DNA of 64,000 nucleotides from Gammaproteobacteria bacterium UBA2679 (GCA_002354735.1 DEMD01000016.1:163049-227048); one strand, 5' to 3'; positions 28,716 to 38,638 are shown, counted from the stretch's first letter. Notes: generated by a model from the sequence alone, not told the origin. Numbers and translations are program-made.

Positions 28716-29318
28716 ATGAATGATCAATTCGACCATGAAAATTTCGATCCGGAAACTGCGTCCATAGAGGAACTCCGGGAGCATATTGCCCGAAAGCGCT
28801 CGGCCATCGATGCCAATTTGGGCGAGTTGGAGCGCCGCGTTCAGCCAGATTATATAGCAGAGCACCTGGTAGAGCGGGGGCGGGAGCTGCTGACTGGCCA
28901 AAGCGGGTCGTTTGTGAGGGAGTTCGGTAATATCGCTCGGGAGAATCCGCTTGGGACAGCGCTCACCTGCTTCGGATTGGCACTCCTCGCCAAGGGCTAT
29001 CTGGACGCCAATAATGGTGGCTCAAGTTCAGTTGGCGATGGTCAATTGAGGGCGCATCGTGCTTCGTCGGTGGATCGGGGGGATGCTGACTCGAACTTTG
29101 ATCCTGATATGGCAATGGATCAGTCCGAAATAAGGCGTCAGCTGAAGAATGAGCATCATTACGTGCCATCCTACTCGAGCGTGAACGGGCCGAATCGCAC
29201 GAGCGATGACGATCATATGGACAAGATGTTCAAGGGTGCAGCGCTCGCTGCTGGCATTGGCGTTGCCGTAGGTGGCTACGTTGCCTACTCGCGACGTGAA
29301 GTTGAGCCGGTCGAATAA
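28716..29318 (+). CDS. DUF3618 domain protein
   Basis: 200 residues. The DUF3618 signature is at the N-terminus: SIEELREHIARKRSAIDANL, with coiled-coil character, followed by a hydrophobic segment (LGTALTCFGLALLAKGYL), a polar linker and a second Ala/Gly-rich membrane-like segment (GAALAAGIGVAVGGYVAY). Likely partner of the holin-like protein encoded upstream. Function unknown. SD AAGGAG is clear. Confidence 0.87.
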   Translation: MNDQFDHENFDPETASIEELREHIARKRSAIDANLGELERRVQPDYIAEHLVERGRELLTGQSGSFVREFGNIARENPLGTALTCFGLALLAKGYLDANNGGSSSVGDGQLRAHRASSVDRGDADSNFDPDMAMDQSEIRRQLKNEHHYVPSYSSVNGPNRTSDDDHMDKMFKGAALAAGIGVAVGGYVAYSRREVEPVE

Positions 29319-29347
29319 GCAGCGTGTCGACCTATCCCGTCCTCGAG

Positions 29348-29854
29348 TCAGGGGGCGGGTAGTAGTAAAGCTATCGCAAAATAGCGAACGGCCTTACCGG
29401 CAAAGGTCAGGCAGTAGAACTCCCAGAATTTCACTTTCATGATGCCAGCCACGAGTGTGATGGCATCACCTCCCAATGGGCTCCAGGACAGCAGAAGCGT
29501 CCATTTGCCATACTTCTCGAACCAGCGTTGAGCTGGTTTCAAATGCTTTTCCTTGAGCGGGAACCAGCGACGATCCTGGTAATGCAGCATGTACTTCCCC
29601 AGCCACCAGTTCACGCAGGCGCCCATGGTATTGCCAAAGGTGGCCATCAGCGTCAGGCCCAGCCAATGGTCGGGGTAGGCCGTCAGCATCTTCAGCAGAA
29701 GCAGTTCGGAGTAGAATGGCAGAATGGTTGCTGCGGCAAAAGCGCCCAACCAGAGCAAGCCGTAATCACCAATCAATGAGCCGGTGGTCAGGCTTTCCGA
29801 CAGATTGCTCAGTGTGGCAACGAACGAATCATACACTGGTAACGAGGTCCTCAC
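29348..29854 (-). CDS. YqaA/DedA-type VTT domain membrane protein
   Basis: 168 residues, four or five membrane segments, with the VTT pattern FGNTMGACVNWWLGKY and SWSPLGGDAITLVAG. VTT proteins include DedA lipid flippases. The start (GTG 29854) overlaps the upstream amidotransferase gene by 26 bases; a shorter GTG start near 29838 is possible. It is the last gene of the amidoligase operon, so it may act on the same envelope or metabolite pathway. Confidence 0.85.
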   Translation of the reverse strand: MRTSLPVYDSFVATLSNLSESLTTGSLIGDYGLLWLGAFAAATILPFYSELLLLKMLTAYPDHWLGLTLMATFGNTMGACVNWWLGKYMLHYQDRRWFPLKEKHLKPAQRWFEKYGKWTLLLSWSPLGGDAITLVAGIMKVKFWEFYCLTFAGKAVRYFAIALLLPAP

Positions 29855-30545
29855 GACCTAGTCGAAATTCAGCGGCAGAGCTGATCAGATTCCTGAACAG
29901 GCGGCGATGCGGTCGCAGGTAGGGCAGGTATTCCGGATGCCACTGCACACCGATGATGAACTGGTCCGCGTTCGATTCGACAGCCTGGATCAGCTGGTCC
30001 AGGTCGCGACCGGCAACTTCAAGTTGATTGCCGAGCTGGTCAATGGCCTGGTGATGCAGGCTGTTGATGCGAATCCTGTTTTCGTAGGCGTGCACGTCGA
30101 TGATTCGACCGAGCCGTGACTTCGGCTGTATCAGGGCTGTCTTCAGTGGAAATGGTGTGCGGCGATTGGACGTAATCGCCCGCATGGGGCGAATATCCGG
30201 AAACAGTGTGCCACCCAGGACCACGTTAATAAGCTGCATGCCGCGGCAGATGCCCATCAGGGGCGTCTTGCGTTCGATGGCCTGTCGAATCATTTCCACT
30301 TCGAACGCATCACGCTGAGTATCGATTTTCGCCAGCTCAGACTCATTGTCACCATAGAGCTGCGGGTCGATATCGTCGCCGCCGCCAATGATCACCCCGT
30401 CGAACTGGTCTACGGCAGCAGGGTGCCGTGGGGTGAGTCTGACGGGGCTGGCGCCAAGCAGCCGCAGGCAGATCGAGGTGGCCCACCAGGCAATTGGATA
30501 CCGGGTGTCGGGGCCAGTTACTGCGATTATTGGGCGTCGAGCCAT
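29829..30545 (-). CDS. Class I glutamine amidotransferase-like protein (PuuD/peptidase C26 type)
   Basis: 238 residues. Nucleophile motif MGICRGMQLINV (Cys near 100), SLHHQAID and GVQWHPEY with the catalytic His-Glu: a complete C26 triad like PuuD, which hydrolyses gamma-glutamyl amides. It overlaps the amidoligase gene by 19 bases, so the two are co-translated. Opposed roles are suggested: the ligase makes an amide or gamma-glutamyl bond and this enzyme cleaves it, or supplies ammonia from glutamine. Confidence 0.88.
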   Translation of the reverse strand: MARRPIIAVTGPDTRYPIAWWATSICLRLLGASPVRLTPRHPAAVDQFDGVIIGGGDDIDPQLYGDNESELAKIDTQRDAFEVEMIRQAIERKTPLMGICRGMQLINVVLGGTLFPDIRPMRAITSNRRTPFPLKTALIQPKSRLGRIIDVHAYENRIRINSLHHQAIDQLGNQLEVAGRDLDQLIQAVESNADQFIIGVQWHPEYLPYLRPHRRLFRNLISSAAEFRLGREDLVTSV

Positions 30546-31558
30546 TTAACAACCTGCTCCTTCCATGGTTTTATGAAGTCTGGCGTGAAACTGTCAAGAT
30601 GCTTGAGGTAGGCATCGCAGGCCTCGCGCAATCTGGCTGGATCTGCAGCCAGTGACTCAACCATCACCCAGTCGTTCCAGGGCTCCCACAGTCCCCACTG
30701 CGGATTGTCGATATCGCAATTGGGCAGCCGGTAATGGAAGGTAGGTCTCGGCTTCACCAATGGATCGGCAATTGAATGTTTCACACGCTCTTCGTCGATG
30801 TGCATGAACATGGGGAGCATGTCCAGCGCGCGATTTCGGGTTGGATTGAAGCGTATATAATCGTCGATCAGCGCATCCATGTCCGGCTTGTAGTCTTCTC
30901 GCAGGATGAATTCGACATAATCGCTTTCGAAAGGATTGATATAGGGTGTGACACGGCGGCTGAAATCGACATCACCATGCTCCACCAGCCAGTCGTGAAC
31001 GCACACGTAGGCCTGCAGATGGCGCAAGATGGTGTCGGCATCCAGCGCTGCTATCTCCGGATTGAAGTGGAGGCCAAAAGCGTTCCAGATAGAATCCTTG
31101 GTCCCTTTGCCGCCCCGTTCCCTGACCAGGTCGATGAGTTGATCCATTCGATCAATCTCGTCGATGGGTAGTGGCGGTGTGACGATCTCGCAGGGCACCC
31201 AGCCCTTGGTGATCGATCCCAGGGTGTTGGACGTCAGCTCATCGATCATATTGCCAGAGTCTTCATACTCCCGAGCAATCCGCTTGAGCAGCTGGGAGTC
31301 AACTTCTACGGTGAAGGTACCGTAGTCCTCGCTGTGGAGCAGCCACTCACGATCGGACAGACGTTCCATATCACCATTGAAAACCTGCGCCACCAGCTCC
31401 ACGAGATCCTTGACTTCGGGTCCGCTCAATTCGACTTCGATACCGACCTTTCGACGTTCGCCCTTGGCATTATCAAGATGGGGCGGCATGAGATATTCCC
31501 CAACTGTTCTCAGTTTGCGTTCGCGCTCAGACGGATCTTTCAGCTCATTCTTGTTCAT
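30527..31558 (-). CDS. Putative amidoligase (Amidoligase_2, GCS2/glutamine-synthetase fold)
   Basis: 343 residues, no signal peptide. Seen: KVGIEVELSGPEV (the conserved GxExE metal/ATP strand), DYGTFTVEVDSQL, CEIVTPPLPIDEID and FGLHFNPE, which fit the amidoligase superfamily related to glutamate-cysteine ligase. These enzymes are predicted to form amide bonds with ATP; substrates are mostly unknown. Gene neighbours on the same strand are an AI-2E exporter gene (36 bases upstream), the C26 amidotransferase (overlap) and a VTT protein. Product and substrate cannot be told from sequence. Confidence 0.82.
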   Translation of the reverse strand: MNKNELKDPSERERKLRTVGEYLMPPHLDNAKGERRKVGIEVELSGPEVKDLVELVAQVFNGDMERLSDREWLLHSEDYGTFTVEVDSQLLKRIAREYEDSGNMIDELTSNTLGSITKGWVPCEIVTPPLPIDEIDRMDQLIDLVRERGGKGTKDSIWNAFGLHFNPEIAALDADTILRHLQAYVCVHDWLVEHGDVDFSRRVTPYINPFESDYVEFILREDYKPDMDALIDDYIRFNPTRNRALDMLPMFMHIDEERVKHSIADPLVKPRPTFHYRLPNCDIDNPQWGLWEPWNDWVMVESLAADPARLREACDAYLKHLDSFTPDFIKPWKEQVVKWLDAQ

Positions 31559-31594
31559 GACATTTACCTTTGCCCATTCCCTTGATGACGATAT

Positions 31595-32767
31595 TCACTT
31601 CTGTTTACGTCGGTGTGCTGGTCTACGTTTCAAATCGCTATTCGAGCACAGAATAAGGTGAAATCGTTGCAGTCTGCCTACATGCCCACAAATTACGGCG
31701 ACGACCAGCAGCGTAGGTACGGCAATGAACAGGCCTGCAACACCCCAGATCCAGCTCCAGAAAATGATTGAGCCGAAGATCACTATCGGGTTCAGCTCGA
31801 ACTTGCGAGCGTGGACCATTGGATCGACAAAGTTGCCGCAGATGAACATGAGTACCGCGGTGATCGCCGGCGCCGCAATCAGTGGTCCCACTTCAAGGTT
31901 TGCAGTAGCCACTGCCGCCGTCACGGCTATCAGTGATAGCACGTTGCCTACGTAGGGGATGTAGCGCATCAGGCCAACAAGAATGCCCCAGAGCATCGCG
32001 TATTCAGCCCCGAAGAACCAGAGCACCAGACCGATGACGACACCGAAGGACAGGTTGACACACATTGTCACGAAAATGTATTGCGCAAGGCTGCTACGGA
32101 GCTTACGCATCAGCTTCAGCGCCGACACTCGCCTCGCACGACGATGGAACGTCATCGAGATATTACGCGCCAGCGCATCGCCACCCACCAGGAAGAAATA
32201 GCACAGGATAAGAGTGACGGAGAGAGCCCAGGTGAAACTGGCTACTCTGGCGAAGATCTTTTCCCGCCAGTCATCGTTTGGCTGATCGATGACGACAGTC
32301 TCCGCTTCGAGCTTGCTCTCCTCTGAAGGCAGAGCCTGATCCATGATGCTCTCCACCTCGCTGGTGCGGGTCTCCATTTCATCCAGCGTTTCCTGTAGTC
32401 CGGGTGTCTGCGATTTGAGTTTATCGAGTACGGCCGGGGCCGTGCGAATCCAGTTCGTCGCCGGTTCTTTCAACAGCAAGACGCCGCCGGTCATGGCGCA
32501 GAATACGCCCAGCACCAGGATGAGCGCGCCGATGGGCTGGGGAATCAAGACCTTGCTCAACCAGATCATGGGCGCGTACAGCAGCACCGACAGATAGAAG
32601 CCAAACAGGATTGGAATAAGCACGGAGCTCGCGAAAACGAGCAGGTGCGTACCAGCAGTAATGATGATCAACAGCAGTGCAGCAGTCAGCAGCCAGGATT
32701 GGCTCAATTGCTGCCAGTCGGCGAGGGCTATGCTGGCCTCGCCTGGTCTTTTTTCAGTTCGTATCAA
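31595..32767 (-). CDS. AI-2E/PerM family exporter
   Basis: 390 residues with seven or eight membrane segments: a pair near 25-85, a polar periplasmic or cytoplasmic domain (LDEMETRTSEVESIMDQALP), then the conserved C-terminal bundle (YAMLWGILVGLMRYIPYVGN, NPIVIFGSIIFWSWIWGVAG). The PYVGN motif is typical of the family. Start is TTG 32767 with GGAG eight bases upstream. Family members export AI-2 or act as Na+/H+ antiporters. Probably the first gene of the amidoligase operon, which would suit export of its product. Confidence 0.88.
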   Translation of the reverse strand: MIRTEKRPGEASIALADWQQLSQSWLLTAALLLIIITAGTHLLVFASSVLIPILFGFYLSVLLYAPMIWLSKVLIPQPIGALILVLGVFCAMTGGVLLLKEPATNWIRTAPAVLDKLKSQTPGLQETLDEMETRTSEVESIMDQALPSEESKLEAETVVIDQPNDDWREKIFARVASFTWALSVTLILCYFFLVGGDALARNISMTFHRRARRVSALKLMRKLRSSLAQYIFVTMCVNLSFGVVIGLVLWFFGAEYAMLWGILVGLMRYIPYVGNVLSLIAVTAAVATANLEVGPLIAAPAITAVLMFICGNFVDPMVHARKFELNPIVIFGSIIFWSWIWGVAGLFIAVPTLLVVAVICGHVGRLQRFHLILCSNSDLKRRPAHRRKQK

Positions 32768-32968
32768 ACAACAGTCTCCAGATGGTCAGTCTTATACGGC
32801 GCCCAGAGAAGACCGGACTCCAGCGAAGTTTGGTATTAGCGCGAGGTGTTCATCTGCATTGCCCAAGGTAGCGTAACAGATTCAGGATCATCTTCTTCCT
32901 ATCTTCGCTTACACACAGTTCGGCGGCGTCCTGCTAGCCGGATCAGCGCAATGACTCTGGAGACTAGA

Positions 32969-35053
32969 ATGACGAAGTCAGTTCACAAAGGCACCGACAA
33001 CAAGAAGGTGCCTACCGGTAAGGGTGGAGAGATCCACCAGCAGGCGAGCAGCCAGAACCCGATCATGACAACTGCACAGGGTGTGCCGATCGCCGACGAT
33101 CAAAATTCGCTCAAGGCCGGGGCCAGAGGGCCTACGCTCCTCGAAGACCAGATCATGCGCGAGAAGATCTTCCACTTCGATCATGAGCGTATTCCGGAAC
33201 GGGTGGTGCATGCGCGGGGCTATGGCGCACGCGGCTATTTCGAGACCTACGATCCGATTCCTGAGCTGACCAAGGCCGATCTGTTCCAGCGCAAGGGCGA
33301 GAAGACGCCGGCCTTCGTGCGTTTTTCCACGGTGGCCGGCAACAAGGGCTCATTCGACCTCGCCCGTGATGTTCGTGGCTTCGCAGTGAAGCTGTACACA
33401 CAGGAAGGTAACTGGGATATCGTCGGTAACAACATTCCTGTGTTCTTCATTCAGGATGCCATGAAATTCCCAGACCTTGTTCATGCAGTCAAGGAAGCGC
33501 CGGATCGTGCGTTTCCACAGGCACAATCGGCTCACGATAATTTCTGGGATTTCATCTCTTTCATGCCAGAAGCGATGCACATGGTGATGTGGCAGATGTC
33601 CGACCGGACCATCCCCCGCTCGTTCCGTTTCATGGAAGGCTTCGGTGTGCATACATTCAGAATGGTGAATGCCGAAGGCGCGTCAGTGTTCGTCAAGTTT
33701 CACTGGAAGCCCAAGCTCGGCATGCAGTCAGTTGTGTGGAACGAGGCGTTGAAGATCAATGGTGCTGATCCTGACTTTCATCGTCGAGATCTCTGGAGCG
33801 CCATAGAGTCCGGCGACTTCCCTGAATGGGAGCTGGGCCTGCAGGTGTTCGATGAAGCCTTTGCAGACAAGTTCGAATTCGACGTGCTGGATGCGACGAA
33901 ACTGATTCCAGAAGAGCAGGTGCCAATCCGCAAGGTGGGCCGGCTGGTGCTCAATGAGCGTGTCGATAATTTCTTCGCAGAAACCGAACAGGTTGCCTTC
34001 TGCACCCAGAACATCGTGCCTGGCATCGACTTCAGTAATGATCCGCTGCTTCAGGGCAGGAATTTCTCATATCTGGATACACAGACCAAGCGTCTGGGCG
34101 GCCCGAACTTTACCCACATTCCGGTCAATGCGCCTAAATGTCCGTTCCACCATTTCCAGCAGGATGGCCATATGGCCATGCATAATCCGAAGGGTCGGGC
34201 AAACTACGAACCCAATGGCTGGGGCGAAAATGGCGGACCGCGCGCTGATGCACGCAAAGGATTCACAAGCGTCGCGGTAGATGAAGGTGGCACGAAGCAG
34301 CGTTCGCGCTCTGAGACCTTCGCCGACCATTACAGTCAGGCACGGCAATTTTACATCAGCCAGACCGAAGTGGAGCAGATGCACCTGGCAGACGCGTTGA
34401 CCTTCGAGCTGAGTAAGGTCGAGACACCAGCTATCAGGGTGAGAATGGTAGCCCATCTGCTGAACATCGATCAGGCGCTCGCTGAAAAGGTTGCCAAGCA
34501 GCTGCGTATCCCTGATATGCCGGCACCTGCCGAAGCAGCCATGCCAACCCGCCAGGATCTGCCAGTATCCGATGCGTTGAGTATTCTCAAGAATGCGCCT
34601 GGTACCTTTGCCGGCCGCAAGCTCGGTGTGCTCATGGCTGATGGCAGTGACGCCGCGATTTTCAATGCGCTCAAGGCGGCCGTGAAGAAGGAAAATGCCA
34701 TGCTCGCCGTGATTGCACCCGAAATCGGTGGCGTGACGCTTAGTGATGGCAGCGTTGCGGAAGTACAGGAAAAGATCGACGGCGGACCCTCGGTATTGTT
34801 CGACGCAGTGTGCCTTCTGCTCACTGCAGAGGGGGCCGAGCAACTTAGAGCCATGCCGCCTGCAAGAGACTTCGTAGCTGATGCCTTCGCACATATGAAG
34901 TTTATCGGCTACACAAAGGGCTCGGCAGCCTTGCTGAAGAAGGCCGGCGTGGACCAGACCGATGGCGGCTGTTTGGAAATGAAGGCCGAAGCCGATGCGG
35001 AGAAACTGATCAGCGCCTGTCAGTCCTTGCGCTTCTGGCAGCGTAAGCCGTGA
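32969..35053 (+). CDS. katE: Large-subunit catalase, HPII type
   Basis: 694 residues: clade II catalase, dismutating H2O2. Catalytic His in [16 protein letters not shown], distal Asn in [12 protein letters not shown], heme-Tyr region [16 protein letters not shown], and the extra C-terminal flavodoxin/DJ-1-like domain ([20 protein letters not shown]) that marks the large class. I start at ATG 32969, preceded by TGGAG six bases upstream; the frame is open to 32846 but that extension is not homologous. Divergent from the AI-2E gene. Stationary-phase control is usual in the family but no box was recognised. Confidence 0.96.
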   Translation: MTKSVHKGTDNKKVPTGKGGEIHQQASSQNPIMTTAQGVPIADDQNSLKAGARGPTLLEDQIMREKIFHFDHERIPERVVHARGYGARGYFETYDPIPELTKADLFQRKGEKTPAFVRFSTVAGNKGSFDLARDVRGFAVKLYTQEGNWDIVGNNIPVFFIQDAMKFPDLVHAVKEAPDRAFPQAQSAHDNFWDFISFMPEAMHMVMWQMSDRTIPRSFRFMEGFGVHTFRMVNAEGASVFVKFHWKPKLGMQSVVWNEALKINGADPDFHRRDLWSAIESGDFPEWELGLQVFDEAFADKFEFDVLDATKLIPEEQVPIRKVGRLVLNERVDNFFAETEQVAFCTQNIVPGIDFSNDPLLQGRNFSYLDTQTKRLGGPNFTHIPVNAPKCPFHHFQQDGHMAMHNPKGRANYEPNGWGENGGPRADARKGFTSVAVDEGGTKQRSRSETFADHYSQARQFYISQTEVEQMHLADALTFELSKVETPAIRVRMVAHLLNIDQALAEKVAKQLRIPDMPAPAEAAMPTRQDLPVSDALSILKNAPGTFAGRKLGVLMADGSDAAIFNALKAAVKKENAMLAVIAPEIGGVTLSDGSVAEVQEKIDGGPSVLFDAVCLLLTAEGAEQLRAMPPARDFVADAFAHMKFIGYTKGSAALLKKAGVDQTDGGCLEMKAEADAEKLISACQSLRFWQRKP

Positions 35054-35066
35054 CAGCCGCTAACAG

Positions 35067-37559
35067 TTAGTCATTGATCAGCAGTGGCGGGATCCCGGTC
35101 CCGTCCTGCGGACGGTAAAGGTAAAAGCCTTGAACGAAATCGCAATCCCGACTTCGCAAGGACTCCAGCTGCTGGGCGTTCTCCACGCCCTCGGCTATCA
35201 CTTTGATATGCAGGGCATGGGCCATGGCAATGATCGCAGTAATGATCGCGCCAGTGTCGCTGTCAGTGTCTGAAAGCTCATTCACGAAGCTGCGGTCTAT
35301 CTTCAGAATATCAATCGGGAACTGGCGCAGATAATTCAGCGACGAAAAGCCCTTGCCGAAGTCGTCGAGCGCTATCAGCACGCCTAGCGCCCGTATCTCT
35401 TCAAGTACGATATCGATCCGGTCGATGTGCTCCATAAATGAGGTTTCAGTGATCTCCAGGCACAAATGCGAGGGCGCCAGTCCGCTGCGTGTCAAGGTGC
35501 TCCGGACCACCTCCTGAAAATTGCCCTTGGCGAACTGCACTGCCGAAACATTCACCGCAACCTTGATGGGCGTACCAGTCTCATCAAGCCAGGCTACAGC
35601 CTGTCTGCAGGCCTGCTCGAGCACCCACGTACCAATTTCGACAATGAGTCCGTTTTCTTCAGCGAAGGGGATAAAGGTAGACGGCGAAATCATGCCCAGT
35701 TCAGGATCGCTCCAGCGGACCAGCGCCTCGACCCCGATCACTTCGCCAGACCTCAGGTCTGCCTGTGGCTGATACTGCAGAAACAGGCGGTTTTCGCGGA
35801 TTGCCTCGCGCAGCTTCGATTCCATATTGGCCCGCTCTACCATGGCGCTATTCATGGAGTCGCGGTAGTACTGGAAGTTATTGCGACCTTCGCTCTTGGC
35901 ATGATACATGGCGATATCGGCGTACTTGATCAACAAATCGGGTGATTCGCCGTCATCCGGATAGATGGTGATGCCGAGGCTCGCACTGACATAACACTCA
36001 TTATTGTCGACCGGAATGGGTTTTGAAATTGAATCGACAATCCTCTCGGCAATCACGCCTGGCAATAACAGATCCGGGATGTCCTGCAGCAGCAGGAGAA
36101 ACTCGTCGCCTCCGATACGCGCCAGCATGCCCGGGCTACTGACCTCGTCTTCAGTGCTATCGGAGCGCGCTATGAAATCGCTTTCCCGCATGCAGTGGGC
36201 CAGCCGTTCAGCCACGATGCCTAGCAGCTGGTCACCCGCACGATGGCCAAGCGTGTCATTGACGCGTTTGAAGTGATCGAGGTCGAGATATAACACGGCA
36301 AACCTGGCGCCCGACCGCCTTGCGGTCGCAATCGTACTGGCGAGCTGCTCATAGAACATGAGCCGGTTCGGCAGTGCCGTGAGGGTATCGTGGTAGGCGA
36401 GGAAGCGAACCTGCTCGTGAGATTTCTGCAAGCTCGCACTCATGGCATTGATCGACTCGGCCAGCGCCCCGACTTCATCATTGCCCTTGACGTGAATCTT
36501 CTTCAGCAGGTGGCCTCGGCCGATGGCCTCTGTCGCACGCTGCAGATGTCTTATTGGACGAATAATGAGCATGTTCAGCTGAGCGTAGAGTACAAGCGAA
36601 ATCACCAAGACCGAACCGAGGCAGATCAGGATGATGAACAGGGCGAGTTCGTTAGACCGTTTGACCAGCTTGCGTGCGGGCAGCCACGCCACGAGTCGAT
36701 AGCTGTCAGCGACCGGATGCGAGCAGAGGAAGCCATCCTGGCCGCCCAACTGGATGGCAGTGAAGTCCTGCACCGGAACGGCAGACAGCAGGTTCTCGAG
36801 TCGAGCGTGCGAAGTGCCGTCCGCCGACAGTTTCGAGCTCAGATGTTCTTCGGTGCGGATGAATTCAGCGCCCTCTGAATGCATGAATACCTTGCCCTGC
36901 GCATCGGTAAGCATCAGGACTGCACCGGTTTCCGTGCGGGCCTCATTCATTTTGTCCTGGAGCCATTTCAATGACACAGCCACTGAAAGGAAAGCCCGTA
37001 ACGTAGGTTTGGCGTCGAAAGCCTCTCGGGTATTGTCGCGAACCAGCAGTGGCTTGGAGAAATAGAGGGCGACCTGACCGGTATCCGGATTCATGGCAAA
37101 AAACGAGGAGTCATGAGCGCCCGCAGCCAGTATCTTTTCGAAGATCGCACTGTTGGCTTCAAACTCCGTGGTATTGATGATGTCGAGGCTGCTGAGCCTG
37201 ACATCTTCGAAGCCATCAGGCATCAATATCCGAATTTCGAAGTAGGCGGGGTAGGCTTTCTGATAGCTGCTCAGAAGCCGCAGGAGTGCGGTCAGCAGCA
37301 GGTCGTAGCGCCCTTCCTCATCAGTTAATACATAGCGCTGCAGCAAAGTGTCGTTGGCAAAAAGATCAAGATTGGAACGCGTGTTGGATTGTGTAGCCAG
37401 AATGCTCGACCGAAGATCGACTAGGGCGGACTCAACCTGGCGGCGGCTGTTTTCGAGCGAGGCCTCACTCAGCTGGCTATGGGCAAACCAGCCCGTACAG
37501 CCGATTGCAACGACGAGTAGCGGCAGGATAATCAGCAGGATCTTGGCGTTCAGCTTCAA
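35067..37559 (-). CDS. GGDEF-EAL membrane protein, MbaA-like
   Basis: 830 residues. Membrane helix near 7-24, a periplasmic sensor of about 270 residues, a second helix (about 306-328), HAMP, GGDEF domain (intact GGDEF near 481) and EAL domain (GVEALVRW near 610; downstream DDFGKGFSSLNYL and EGVENAQQL are complete, so it can act as a c-di-GMP phosphodiesterase). Between the I-site-like RESD and GGDEF there are about 20 extra residues. Its ATG overlaps the stop of a polyamine-type binding protein gene (ATGA). This gene pair matches nspS-mbaA of Vibrio cholerae. Confidence 0.93.
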   Translation of the reverse strand: MKLNAKILLIILPLLVVAIGCTGWFAHSQLSEASLENSRRQVESALVDLRSSILATQSNTRSNLDLFANDTLLQRYVLTDEEGRYDLLLTALLRLLSSYQKAYPAYFEIRILMPDGFEDVRLSSLDIINTTEFEANSAIFEKILAAGAHDSSFFAMNPDTGQVALYFSKPLLVRDNTREAFDAKPTLRAFLSVAVSLKWLQDKMNEARTETGAVLMLTDAQGKVFMHSEGAEFIRTEEHLSSKLSADGTSHARLENLLSAVPVQDFTAIQLGGQDGFLCSHPVADSYRLVAWLPARKLVKRSNELALFIILICLGSVLVISLVLYAQLNMLIIRPIRHLQRATEAIGRGHLLKKIHVKGNDEVGALAESINAMSASLQKSHEQVRFLAYHDTLTALPNRLMFYEQLASTIATARRSGARFAVLYLDLDHFKRVNDTLGHRAGDQLLGIVAERLAHCMRESDFIARSDSTEDEVSSPGMLARIGGDEFLLLLQDIPDLLLPGVIAERIVDSISKPIPVDNNECYVSASLGITIYPDDGESPDLLIKYADIAMYHAKSEGRNNFQYYRDSMNSAMVERANMESKLREAIRENRLFLQYQPQADLRSGEVIGVEALVRWSDPELGMISPSTFIPFAEENGLIVEIGTWVLEQACRQAVAWLDETGTPIKVAVNVSAVQFAKGNFQEVVRSTLTRSGLAPSHLCLEITETSFMEHIDRIDIVLEEIRALGVLIALDDFGKGFSSLNYLRQFPIDILKIDRSFVNELSDTDSDTGAIITAIIAMAHALHIKVIAEGVENAQQLESLRSRDCDFVQGFYLYRPQDGTGIPPLLIND

Positions 37560-38638
37560 TCAGGCGCTACCGTTCTTTCAGCAACGTTGGCGAACAACTG
37601 TTTCCGTAACCGGGCCGCCTTCGGACTGAGCCTGGTAAAGCGTTCAGCTTCGAGAAGGACTTCAGGCGGTGGGTAGACGACCGGATTGTTCAGAATCGAC
37701 TCAGGCAACAACTTTTCTGCGGCTGCGTTTGGCGACGCGTAATTCACATAGCTCATCAGCCGGGCCGCAACGGCCGGCTCATTGATAAAATTCAGAAAAC
37801 GGTACGCCAGCGTCTTCTCCCGGCTATAGGTCGACAAAACCAGATAATCGACCCACAGACCCGTGCCCTCGCGCGGTAACACGAATTGGATGTCGGGGTG
37901 ATGCTGCTGCAGCGTCAGAGCATCACCGCTATAGATCATGGTCATCACTATTTCCCCAGACACAAGCGCCGACTGCGCATCTATGACGGGGTAGGAGTAG
38001 GCCTTGACGAAGGGCCGCTGTGCCACCAGCAGGGGCGCGACCGCATTGATTTCCTCGATACTCTCGCTGTTCATGGAATAGCCAAGCATCTTGAGTGCCA
38101 TCCCCACAGTATCGCGACTGCTGCGGATCATGGCGATCTTGCCGAATAGCGCCGGATCCGGCTTGAACAAGGCTGCCCAACTCTCTACTGGCTTCCGGTA
38201 GAGGTCCTTGCGGTAGGCAATGCCGACGGTACCCCAGGTATAAGGCACGGCATACTCACGGGCTTCTGGAAAGTAGTCAAACCACTGAGGCGCGATCAGC
38301 TCGCGATTCGGCACCAGGCGATCCTCTATGGGCGCAAGCCAGCCCTCACGAGCATATTTACCCACGCCGGTACCATTCGCCACGATAAGATCAAAGCCAC
38401 GGCCGTCGGTTTCAAGCAAGAGCTCGTCACGACCGTCGTCGGTTTCGAAGTTGATCAGGCGGATTCTGGTATTGTTGGCCCGCTCGAACTCAGCAATGAC
38501 TGCAGGATCGAAATAATGAGACCAGGTAAGCAGAACGAGCTCCGACGGGAGTTCCTGCGCGCGAATGTTTACGGCTAACAGGGCTGCTGCAAGCAGAGTT
38601 GCAGCGGATAGCACGCAGGACTGTAATAGTCGCTTCAT
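37556..38638 (-). CDS. PotD/NspS-like periplasmic polyamine-binding protein
   Basis: 360 residues with a Sec signal peptide (about 1-28). Spermidine/putrescine-binding fold: LVLLTWSHYFDPAVIAEFE, FDLIVANGTGVGKYA, YTWGTVGIAYRKDLY, YSGDALTLQQHHPDIQFVLP and AYRFLNFINEPAVAARLMSY. No permease or ATPase genes are adjacent, unlike transport operons. Instead it is coupled to a GGDEF-EAL gene, as NspS is to MbaA, so it probably reports polyamines to that enzyme. ATG 38638 chosen; a GTG at 38641 is also open. Confidence 0.9.
   Translation of the reverse strand: MKRLLQSCVLSAATLLAAALLAVNIRAQELPSELVLLTWSHYFDPAVIAEFERANNTRIRLINFETDDGRDELLLETDGRGFDLIVANGTGVGKYAREGWLAPIEDRLVPNRELIAPQWFDYFPEAREYAVPYTWGTVGIAYRKDLYRKPVESWAALFKPDPALFGKIAMIRSSRDTVGMALKMLGYSMNSESIEEINAVAPLLVAQRPFVKAYSYPVIDAQSALVSGEIVMTMIYSGDALTLQQHHPDIQFVLPREGTGLWVDYLVLSTYSREKTLAYRFLNFINEPAVAARLMSYVNYASPNAAAEKLLPESILNNPVVYPPPEVLLEAERFTRLSPKAARLRKQLFANVAERTVAPD

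Noticed and set aside
32846..32968. 41-residue extension of the catalase
   Set aside because: No family similarity, while ATG 32969 has a proper ribosome site.
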